Shown: positions 58,210 through 64,000 of the stretch, one piece after another | Numbering within the stretch: the stretch's first letter is position 1 | Layout: every line of letters starts with the position of its first letter | Assembly: GCF_013409345.1 (NCBI RefSeq) | Contig: NZ_JACCBB010000001.1 | Span: 1,426,001-1,490,000, forward strand | Source of the DNA: Kineococcus aurantiacus | GTDB lineage: Bacteria > Actinomycetota > Actinomycetes > Actinomycetales > Kineococcaceae | Reading direction: 5' to 3' | Length of the DNA stretch: 64,000 bases | Notes under the pieces: generated by a model | Database searches by the model: none | What the model was told of the DNA's origin: nothing | The model's input: only the letters and a program-made list of their open reading frames with translations | Translations under genes and position numbers: made by a program

Positions 58210-59865
58210 ATGCGCCACCAGGACCGCTACCTGCAGATCAGCCGGATCCTGTCCCGGCACGGCCTGGGCTACTTCATCGACGCCCTGGGGCTCGAGCGGT
58301 GGGTGCGCACGGACTGGGACCTGTTCGGCCACCCCCGCGAACGGGAACGGCACACCCGCGCCGAGCACGTCCGGCTCGTCATGGAGGAGCTCGGCCCGAC
58401 GGCCGTCAAGATCGGGCAGATCCTCTCCACCCGCCCCGACCTGCTGTCCCCCGCGTTCCAGCGCGAGCTGGAGAAGCTCCAGGACAGCGCGAGCCCCGTG
58501 CCGTGGGAGGTCGTCCGCGCCGCCGTCGAGGAGGAGCTGGGCGCGGACCCGGAGGAGCTGTTCGTCCACTTCAGCCGCGACCCCCTGGCCAGCGCCTCGA
58601 TCGGGCAGGCCCACACCGCGGTCCGCGAGGACGGCACGCAGGTCGTCGTGAAGGTCCGCCGCCCCGGGGTCGTCGAGGAGGTGGAGGGCGACCTGGAGAT
58701 CCTGCGGACCCTCGCCGTCCAGGCCTCGCGCCGCTGGTCGGTGGCGGCCGACTACGACGTCGTCGGTCTGGCCACGGACTTCGCCGACACCCTCCGGGCC
58801 GAGCTGGACTACCTGTCCGAGGGGCACAACGCCGAGCGCTTCGCGCGCAACTTCCACGGCGACCCCGACATCCGCGTCCCCCAGGTCTACTGGGAGACGA
58901 CGACGTCGCGCGTCATCACGCTGGAGCGGTTGCACGGGATGAAGATCAGCGACACCGCAGCGCTGGAGGAGAACGGGATCGACCGGTCCGCGCTGGCCGC
59001 GCGCGCGACGCGGCTGCTGGCGGACATGGTGTTCGAGCACGGGTTCTTCCACGCCGACCCGCACCCGGGCAACTTCCTCATCGAGCCGTCGGGACGCATC
59101 GGGCTGCTGGACTACGGGATGGTCGGGGAGGTCGACGAACGCTCCCGCGAGCACCTGGCGATGCTGCTGGCGGCCTTCGACCGCCGCGACCCCGCCCGGA
59201 TCGCGGCGGCGTTCGCGACCATCGGCGTCACCGAGCACCGCGTCGACCGGGTGCGCCTGACGACCGACTGCGCGCACCTGCTGCGCACCTACGAGGGCCT
59301 GCCGCTGGGACGCATCAAGGTCGGCGACATCGTCCGGGACGTGCTGGAGATCCTGCGCCGGCACCACCTGGCCCTGCCGCGCAACCTGGCCCTCGTCGTC
59401 AAGATGATCGTCATGACGGAGGGGCTCGGCGCGAGCCTGGACCCGGACTTCCAGCTCGGGCGCATCCTCGGCCCGTACGCGCGGCGCCTCGTCCGGCGGC
59501 ACTTCGACCCGCTCGTGCTGGCCAAGCGCGTCCGGCAGGCCGGGGTCGACGTGGCCCAGCTCGGCGTCGAGCTGCCCGGCCAGCTCGGCCGGCTCCTCGA
59601 CGTCCTGGACCGCGACGGGATCTCCGTCTCGTTGCGGACCGACGAGCTGGACCCGCTGGTGGCGCGGCTGGAGCGGATCGGCAACCGCCTCGTCGTCGGC
59701 CTCGTCGTCTCCGCGGGGATCGGGGCCCTCGCCACCCTCGGTTCCACCGACCCCGAGCGGCTGAAGCCGCACGAGACGAAGGTGGTCGCGGTGGGCGGGG
59801 CGGCCCTGGCGGGCCTCACGGGTTACCTGGGCTGGACCGCCCGCGGCCACCGCCGCCGCCGCTGA
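58210..59865 (+). CDS. UbiB/ABC1 (ADCK) atypical kinase
   Basis: UbiB-family atypical kinase/ATPase (551 residues), linked in other organisms to quinone synthesis or lipid-precursor extraction. Seen: the KxGQ extension in LGPTAVKIGQILSTRPDLL, the Ala-rich nucleotide loop LASASIGQAHTAV, VVVKVRRPGV with the ATP-contact Lys, catalytic FFHADPHPGNFLI, the metal Asp in GLLDYGMVGEV, and two C-terminal hydrophobic segments (LVVGLVVSAGIGALATL and VVAVGGAALAGLTGYLG) that anchor it. ATG start with GGGGAG upstream. The stop codon is inside the terminator hairpin. Confidence 0.92.
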   Translation: MRHQDRYLQISRILSRHGLGYFIDALGLERWVRTDWDLFGHPRERERHTRAEHVRLVMEELGPTAVKIGQILSTRPDLLSPAFQRELEKLQDSASPVPWEVVRAAVEEELGADPEELFVHFSRDPLASASIGQAHTAVREDGTQVVVKVRRPGVVEEVEGDLEILRTLAVQASRRWSVAADYDVVGLATDFADTLRAELDYLSEGHNAERFARNFHGDPDIRVPQVYWETTTSRVITLERLHGMKISDTAALEENGIDRSALAARATRLLADMVFEHGFFHADPHPGNFLIEPSGRIGLLDYGMVGEVDERSREHLAMLLAAFDRRDPARIAAAFATIGVTEHRVDRVRLTTDCAHLLRTYEGLPLGRIKVGDIVRDVLEILRRHHLALPRNLALVVKMIVMTEGLGASLDPDFQLGRILGPYARRLVRRHFDPLVLAKRVRQAGVDVAQLGVELPGQLGRLLDVLDRDGISVSLRTDELDPLVARLERIGNRLVVGLVVSAGIGALATLGSTDPERLKPHETKVVAVGGAALAGLTGYLGWTARGHRRRR

Positions 59866-59885
59866 CCCCTCGCCGGGGTCAGCGG
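59859..59885. terminator. Bidirectional terminator overlapping a stop codon
   Basis: Perfect 11-bp stem (59859-59869 with 59875-59885), 5-nt loop. The left arm contains the last codons and TGA of the UbiB gene; it separates this gene from the converging lysine hydroxylase gene. Confidence 0.8.
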
Positions 59886-59901
59886 GTGCGCCGACGAGGG
59901 G

Positions 59902-60897
59902 TCAGGAGAAGCTGGCCTGCACGACGCGGCCGCCGCCGGGGCGGGCGAACCGGGAGCGCCGCAGGTCGCGGACGACGAAGCCGCGGGTGATGAAGCGGTC
60001 GGTCCCGTCGAAGCGCGGCGCGAACGGGGACCGGCCGTGCATGGCGCGCAGGTTGTCCAGCAGCAGGACGTCGCCGGGCTGCAGGGTGACGGCGTGCCGG
60101 TGGGCGACGTAGACCTCCAGCACGCGTTCGAGCAGCGCCTGCGCGTGCTTGGTGATGCCGTGCATGAGGTCCTGGTCGACGAGCATCGTCGGGTCGTCGA
60201 CGTCGCCGGACAGGATCGGGAACGGACCGCGCACCTCGCGGGTGTCGAGGAAGTCGGCGAAGGACTCGTCGACCAGGGTCGTCCACAGCGGCCGGAACAG
60301 CTCCATGACGTCGGTGGGGTCGACGTGGGCGAGCAGGTCCAGGGCGCGGAAGGCGTAGGTCGCGGCGTCGGCGTCGCCGCGCAGGCAGCCCAGGACGACG
60401 TAGTCGGGCCGCAGGTCGGAGAAGCACTGCTCGGTGTGGGCCTCCAGCTCCACGCGCGAGCCCTGCGACTGCTGGGTCGCGGCGAGGCGGGCGTTGGGGA
60501 CCATGTCCTGCAGCAGGTGCCCGTGGCCCTCGGCGGCGTAGCCGACCATGTGCCCGAGGGCGTGGCTGACGACGGCCTGCTGGCGGGCGAGCAGGGTGCG
60601 CGCGCCGACGCCGCCGGTGTTGTCCGGCGGGGTGGCGGGCAGGTCCCCGACGTCCAGGCCGCGCAGCACGAGCACGCCGGAGTCGGAGCCGCGCTCCTCG
60701 AAGGCCCACAGGGTCTCGGCCAGGCCCTGCGGCAGCTCGCGGGCGAGCAGCCGGGCCTGGCGGCCGAAGGCCTCGGGTTCGGTCACGGGGTCGGCGGTCA
60801 CCCGTGAGCCCAGGGCGGCGAGCGCGGACCGCTCCTCCACCGCGAGCTCACGCAGGGTCGGCACCACGGCCGAGGAGTCGAGGAACACCGAGGACAC
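59902..60897 (-). CDS. Fe(II)/2-oxoglutarate L-lysine 3-hydroxylase homologue
   Basis: Clavaminate-synthase-like oxygenase (331 residues). By memory it is strikingly similar along its length to KDO1 of Catenulispora, a hydroxylase of free L-lysine at C3. Shared stretches include AEGHGHLLQDMVPNA, SRVELEAHTEQCFSDLRPDYV with iron ligands His154 and Glu156, LWTTLVDESF, FPILSGDVDDP, DQDLMHGI, LLLDNLRAMHGRSPFAPRFDGTDRF with His287 and the 2-oxoglutarate Arg, and the last residues GRVVQASFS. No signal peptide. GTG 60897 is chosen for its GGGAG site; a longer frame to 60978 runs through the promoter. Product use (antibiotic building block, catabolism) is unknown. Confidence 0.8.
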   Translation of the reverse strand: MSSVFLDSSAVVPTLRELAVEERSALAALGSRVTADPVTEPEAFGRQARLLARELPQGLAETLWAFEERGSDSGVLVLRGLDVGDLPATPPDNTGGVGARTLLARQQAVVSHALGHMVGYAAEGHGHLLQDMVPNARLAATQQSQGSRVELEAHTEQCFSDLRPDYVVLGCLRGDADAATYAFRALDLLAHVDPTDVMELFRPLWTTLVDESFADFLDTREVRGPFPILSGDVDDPTMLVDQDLMHGITKHAQALLERVLEVYVAHRHAVTLQPGDVLLLDNLRAMHGRSPFAPRFDGTDRFITRGFVVRDLRRSRFARPGGGRVVQASFS

Positions 60898-60905
60898 GAG
60901 CAGCT

Positions 60906-60961
60906 CCCATCGTCGACGCACGTCAGTGTGCGGGTCACACCGTAGCGCGTCGAACGATGGG
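60906..60961 (-). promoter_or_regulatory. Operator-rich promoter of the lysine hydroxylase gene
   Basis: A TACGGT -10 box (60944-60939, minus) would start a leader of about 35 nt. It is touched by GTGTG-N5-CACAC (60926-60940), and both lie inside a larger imperfect inverted repeat: CCCATCGTCGACG (60906-60918) and CGTCGAACGATGGG (60948-60961). Confidence 0.6.
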
Positions 60962-61000
60962 CAGTCTGCCCAGTCCACTCCTCGATGTCTAGGCAGATTG

Positions 61001-62263
61001 TCAGCGCTTGATCATGCCGTGCGGGTCGATGACGAACTTCTTGGGAGCGCCGGCGTCGAACTCGGCGTAGGCGGCCGGGGCCTCGTCCAGCGAGATCGGG
61101 GTCGCGCCGACGGCCTTCGCGATCTGCACCTTGTCGTGCAGGATCGCCATCATCAGCTGGCGGTGGTACTTCATGACCGGGCACTGGCCGGTGGTGAACG
61201 ACAGCGACTTGGCCCACCCGGTGCCCAGGTCCAGCGACAGGGAACCGCGCTTGGCCGCCTCGTCGACCCCGCCGGGGTCGCCCGTGACGTACAGGCCGGG
61301 GATGCCCAGCGCTCCACCGGCCTTGGTGAGCTGCATGAGCGAGTTCAGCACCGTCGCCGGGGCCTCCGTCGCCGAGCCGGCCCCGTGGCCGCGGGCCTCG
61401 AAACCGACGGCGTCGACGCCGGCGTCGACCTCGGGGACCCCGAGGATCTGCTCGATCTGGTCCTTCGGGTCGCCCTGCGACACGTCGACGGTCTCGCAGC
61501 CGAAGCTGCGGGCGCGCGCGAGCCGGTCGGCGTTCAGGTCGCCGACGATCACGACGGCCGCCCCGAGCAGCTGCGCACCGACCGCGGCGGCCAGGCCCAC
61601 GGGACCGGCCCCGGCGACGTACACCGTCGACCCCACGCCGACGCCGGCGGTGACCGCGCCGTGGAACCCCGTCGGGAAGATGTCCGAGAGCATCGTCAGG
61701 TCGAGGATCTTCTCCATGGCCTGGTCCTTGTCGGGGAACCTCAGGCAGTTGAAGTCCGCGTAGGGCACCAGGACGTACTCGGCCTGGCCGCCGACCCAGC
61801 CACCCATGTCGACGTACCCGTACGCCGAGCCGGGGCGGTCGGGGTTGACGTTCTCGCAGATGCCGGTCTTGCGCTCCTTGCAGTTCCGGCACCGGCCGCA
61901 GGCGATGTTGAACGGCACCGAGACGAGGTCGCCGACCTTCAGGAACTCCACGTCGCGGCCGACCTCGACGATCTCGCCGGTGATCTCGTGGCCGAGGACG
62001 AGGTTCGGCGGGGCGGTCGTGCGGCCGCGGACCATGTGCTGGTCCGAGCCGCAGATGTTCGTCGCGACGAGCTTCAGGATGACGCCGTGGTCGACCTTGC
62101 GGCCGACGTTGGCGGGGTTCACGCCCGGGCCGTCCTTGAGCTCGAAGGTCGGGTAGTCGATGGTCTGGACCTCGACCCGGCCGGGGCCGAGGTAGGCGAC
62201 GGCCCGGTTGCCGCTGGGCGTGGCGCCGTTGACGCTGAGGTCGGACGCGGTGGTGGTCGACAT
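61001..62263 (-). CDS. fdhA: Glutathione-independent formaldehyde dehydrogenase (zinc MDR)
   Basis: Zinc-dependent medium-chain dehydrogenase (420 residues) of the Pseudomonas formaldehyde dismutase/dehydrogenase type, using NAD. Seen: NRAVAYLGPGRVEVQTIDYP, catalytic zinc site ATNICGSDQHMVRGR and LGHEITGEIVEVG, structural zinc cysteines in FNIACGRCRNCKERKTGIC, the long insertion GSAYGYVDMGGWVGGQAEYVLVPYADFN, LTMLSDIFPTGFHGA, the NAD site VYVAGAGPVGLAAAVGAQLLGAAVVIVGD, and DAVGFEARGHG. The ATG at 62263 is preferred over a longer frame that would read through the palindrome at 62284. Real substrate may be another aldehyde. Confidence 0.9.
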   Translation of the reverse strand: MSTTTASDLSVNGATPSGNRAVAYLGPGRVEVQTIDYPTFELKDGPGVNPANVGRKVDHGVILKLVATNICGSDQHMVRGRTTAPPNLVLGHEITGEIVEVGRDVEFLKVGDLVSVPFNIACGRCRNCKERKTGICENVNPDRPGSAYGYVDMGGWVGGQAEYVLVPYADFNCLRFPDKDQAMEKILDLTMLSDIFPTGFHGAVTAGVGVGSTVYVAGAGPVGLAAAVGAQLLGAAVVIVGDLNADRLARARSFGCETVDVSQGDPKDQIEQILGVPEVDAGVDAVGFEARGHGAGSATEAPATVLNSLMQLTKAGGALGIPGLYVTGDPGGVDEAAKRGSLSLDLGTGWAKSLSFTTGQCPVMKYHRQLMMAILHDKVQIAKAVGATPISLDEAPAAYAEFDAGAPKKFVIDPHGMIKR

Positions 62264-62283
62264 GGCGGGGACCCCTCTCACGG

Positions 62284-62305
62284 GCGCCGACACCGGTGTC
62301 GGCGC
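62284..62305. promoter_or_regulatory. Perfect 22-bp palindrome before fdhA
   Basis: A perfect palindrome with centre ACACCGGTGT and GCGCCG ends lies 20 bp before the fdhA ATG, in the gap after the MarR gene. With no loop it suits a dimeric regulator better than a terminator, although it could also slow transcription from MarR. Confidence 0.65.
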
Positions 62306-62363
62306 TGTGGGGCCACCCAACCGCCGCCCGGCCGGTCGCGCAAGGGCGGACCGGCGGCGCCGG

Positions 62364-62831
62364 TCACCCCCGCGGGGGGCGGGAGGCGGTCAGGAGCGGT
62401 TCGCCGAGCGACCCGCCGAGCCGCTCGGTGAGGTGGGCGAGGACGTGGACGGCGTCGGCGAGGGTGTCGAGGTCGGCCGGCCTCAGGTGCTGCCGGAGGC
62501 CGTCGGCGATGCGCCGGACGCGGCCCTCGCGGTCGGCCCGGAGCACCGCGCGCCCCTCGTCGCTGAGGTCGAGCAGGACCTTGCGCCCGTCGGCGGGGTG
62601 GGGCGTGGTGGTGAGCCAGCCGAGCCCGACGAGCTCCTTGACGGTGACGGCCATGGTCTGCGGGCGTACGCGGCGGCGGGCGGCGAGGTCGGAGGACGTC
62701 ATGGCGCCCTCGCGGTCGAGGGTGCCCAGCACGACGGAGCGGATGGGCGGCAGGGCGTTGTCCTCGTTGACGGAACGGCCGAGCGCGCCGAACACCAGGC
62801 GCAGGTCGTGGGCGAGGTCCCGGGTGTCCAT
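62364..62831 (-). CDS. MarR family regulator
   Basis: Winged-helix regulator of 155 residues. Seen: LPPIRSVVLGTLDREGAMTSSDLAARRRVRPQTMAVTVKELVGLGWLTTTPHPADGRKVLLDLSDEGRAVL, with the DGRKxxLxLS wing motif. TAGCCT (62843-62838) is six bases before the ATG, so leaderless. Divergent from a metallo-beta-lactamase-fold gene across a 61-bp region with two inverted repeats, and upstream of fdhA on the same strand; it may regulate either. Confidence 0.87.
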   Translation of the reverse strand: MDTRDLAHDLRLVFGALGRSVNEDNALPPIRSVVLGTLDREGAMTSSDLAARRRVRPQTMAVTVKELVGLGWLTTTPHPADGRKVLLDLSDEGRAVLRADREGRVRRIADGLRQHLRPADLDTLADAVHVLAHLTERLGGSLGEPLLTASRPPRG

Positions 62832-62892
62832 GGGACGAGGCTACCGCAAACCTTCAGTGACAACTGAACAGTTTCGACTGTAGGGTTTCGGC
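62832..62892. promoter_or_regulatory. Divergent leaderless promoters with MarR operator
   Basis: Two outward -10 boxes, TAGCCT (62843-62838) and TAGGGT (62881-62886), each six bases from an ATG. Between them lie TTCAGT-N4-ACTGAA (62853-62868) and CAGT-N4-ACTG (62869-62880), back to back: likely the site by which MarR controls both genes. Confidence 0.75.
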
Positions 62893-63516
62893 ATGGAGCT
62901 CACCAAGCACACCCACGCCACGGTCGTCCTCACCGAGGGCGGTTCCTCGCTGCTGATCGACCCGGGCGCCTACACGCCGAACACGCCGGACCTCCTGGCC
63001 GCCGCCGACGCCGTGCTGTTCACCCACGACCACCCCGACCACGTCGACGCCGACGCCCTGCGGGCCGAGCTGGCCCGGCGCCCCGACCTGCCCGTCTTCG
63101 GCCCCGGCTCCGTGGCCGACGCCGTCGAGGGCGTCCGCCACGTCGGCGCCGGCGACGAGTTCGACGCGGCGGGTTTCACCGTCACCGTCTTCGGCGGGCA
63201 GCACGCCCCCATCCACCCCGACCTGCCGCCGGTGGAGAACGTCGCGTTCCTCGTCGACGGCACGGTCTTCCACCCCGGCGACGCCTACGAGGTGCCCGGC
63301 GTGGAGGTGCGGACGCTGCTGGTGCCCACGAGCGGGCCGTGGGCCAAGCTCAGCGAGGGCGTCGACTTCCTGCGCGCCGTGAAGCCGCAGCGGGCCATCG
63401 CCATCCACGACCTCATGCTCTCCGAGCCCGGTCAGCAGAGCACGTCGCAGTTCACCGAGCAGCTGACCGGGACGCCGCTGGAGATCGTCCCGGTCGGCTC
63501 CACCGTCACCCTCTGA
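62893..63516 (+). CDS. Metallo-beta-lactamase-fold hydrolase (UlaG-like)
   Basis: MBL-fold protein of 207 residues of the Zn-hydrolase/UlaG-like group. Seen: MELTKHTHATVVLTEGGSSLLIDPG, metal motif FTHDHPDHVDADAL, FGGQHAPIHPDLPPVENVAFLV, VFHPGDAY, LLVPTSGPWAKLSEGVDFLRAVKPQRAIAIHDLML. Such proteins hydrolyse lactones, phosphodiesters or similar; substrate unknown. Starts leaderless after TAGGGT. Divergent from and probably regulated by MarR. Its last 11 bases overlap the converging glucosidase gene. Confidence 0.87.
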   Translation: MELTKHTHATVVLTEGGSSLLIDPGAYTPNTPDLLAAADAVLFTHDHPDHVDADALRAELARRPDLPVFGPGSVADAVEGVRHVGAGDEFDAAGFTVTVFGGQHAPIHPDLPPVENVAFLVDGTVFHPGDAYEVPGVEVRTLLVPTSGPWAKLSEGVDFLRAVKPQRAIAIHDLMLSEPGQQSTSQFTEQLTGTPLEIVPVGSTVTL

Positions 63517-64000
63517 GCGCCGCCGGCACCGCGTTGGCCGCCACGACCGTGGCGTACCACAGGGCGCTGTCCTTCAGGGTGCGCTGCTGGGTCGCGTAGT
63601 CGACGTGGACGATGCCGAACCGCTTGGAGAACCCGTAGCTCCACTCGAAGTTGTCCAGGAAGGACCACAGGTAGTAGCCGGTCACGGGGGCCCCGGCCTC
63701 CACGGCGTCGAGCACGGCCGCGAGGTGGTCGCGCAGGTAGCGGGTGCGCTCGACGTCGTGGACCTGCCCCGCGGTGACGACGTCGTCGTAGGCGGCGCCG
63801 TTCTCGGTGACGAGCAGCTCCAGGCCGGGGTGCTCGCGGTGCAGGCGCAGCAGCAGCTCGGTCATGCCGCGCGGGTCCACGCTCCAGCCCATGGCCGTCC
63901 GGTGGCCGGGCAGCTCGGGGAACTCGACGTCCTCGCAGGCCACCCAGGGGCTGTGCGCGCTGTTCCCGTGCCCGTCGGCCTCGGCCCGCGGGGCCGCCCC
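63506..64000 (-). CDS. GH1 beta-glucosidase, N-terminus off the edge
   Basis: C-terminal 164 residues of a family 1 glycoside hydrolase; the start lies beyond the right edge. Seen: ELLVTENGAAYDD with the catalytic nucleophile Glu (T-E-N-G), VEAGAPVTGYYLWSFLDNFEWSYGFSKRFGIVHVDYATQQRTLKDSALWYATVV, the substrate-binding tail. Probably a cytoplasmic beta-glucosidase; the usual sugar ABC importer and LacI regulator would be expected beyond the edge. Its stop overlaps the MBL gene. Confidence 0.92.
   Translation of the reverse strand, partial: GAAPRAEADGHGNSAHSPWVACEDVEFPELPGHRTAMGWSVDPRGMTELLLRLHREHPGLELLVTENGAAYDDVVTAGQVHDVERTRYLRDHLAAVLDAVEAGAPVTGYYLWSFLDNFEWSYGFSKRFGIVHVDYATQQRTLKDSALWYATVVAANAVPAALRG

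Overview
The window is very GC-rich DNA (GTG starts, strong G/C bias at codon position 3) from an actinobacterium. Protein similarity, gene order and a lysine 3-hydroxylase-like oxygenase point to a Kineosporiales member, most likely Kineococcus; that name is an inference, because there is no rRNA gene to test it. I see 62 protein genes (60 complete, 2 cut by the window edges) and no rRNA, tRNA, CRISPR array, transposase or integrase.

Layout. 1-8.2 kb: a partial MFS permease, a DprE2-like reductase, an LCP cell-wall ligase, a secreted subtilase, a proline-iminopeptidase-like hydrolase and purK-purE. 8.3-18.3 kb: a conserved actinobacterial core of gtrA, birA, a siderophore-binding lipoprotein, a DUF885 peptidase, maf, the biotinylated acyl-CoA carboxylase alpha subunit, LpdA, a GGCT-like protein and purine nucleoside phosphorylase. 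18.3-23 kb: a DrrAB-type ABC pair, a COG0523 GTPase and phosphopentomutase/phosphomannomutase. 23-33.7 kb: an accessory stretch of SDRs, regulators, a CehA/McbA PHP protein, two degenerate aldehyde dehydrogenases, a MarR/quinone-oxidoreductase pair, RsgA and a WYL regulator. 33.7-43.9 kb: adenosine deaminase, then a 9 kb accessory insert (XRE-cupin, acetyltransferases, EamA, LysR, MFS, Tat-lipoprotein dioxygenase, paired SMR pumps, a GGDEF-EAL protein). 44-50.9 kb: a nucleoside import and salvage operon (BMP lipoprotein, ATPase, two permeases, cdd, deoA). 51-57.5 kb: an M20D amidohydrolase, manC and sdhCDAB. 57.5-64 kb: a methyltransferase, a UbiB kinase, an Fe(II)/2OG lysine hydroxylase homologue, formaldehyde dehydrogenase, MarR, a metallo-beta-lactamase-fold protein and a partial GH1 beta-glucosidase.

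How it works together. Nucleoside uptake and salvage dominates: the BMP/ABC importer feeds cytidine deaminase, thymidine phosphorylase, adenosine deaminase, purine nucleoside phosphorylase and the phosphopentomutase-like enzyme, next to purEK. Respiration is represented by sdhCDAB and LpdA. Two near-identical DtxR/IdeR-like iron boxes, one before the siderophore-binding lipoprotein and one before sdhCDAB, suggest shared iron control.

Non-coding signals. The most distinctive is a family of short repeats (12-mer GTGATCRAGCAC, 16-bp period, both orientations) at three intergenic sites, where it forms hairpins at gene ends. Twenty-three starts have a TANNNT box 6-8 nt upstream, which suggests widespread leaderless transcription. 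Six of 13 convergent gene pairs overlap at their 3' ends, while four others are separated by strong hairpins.
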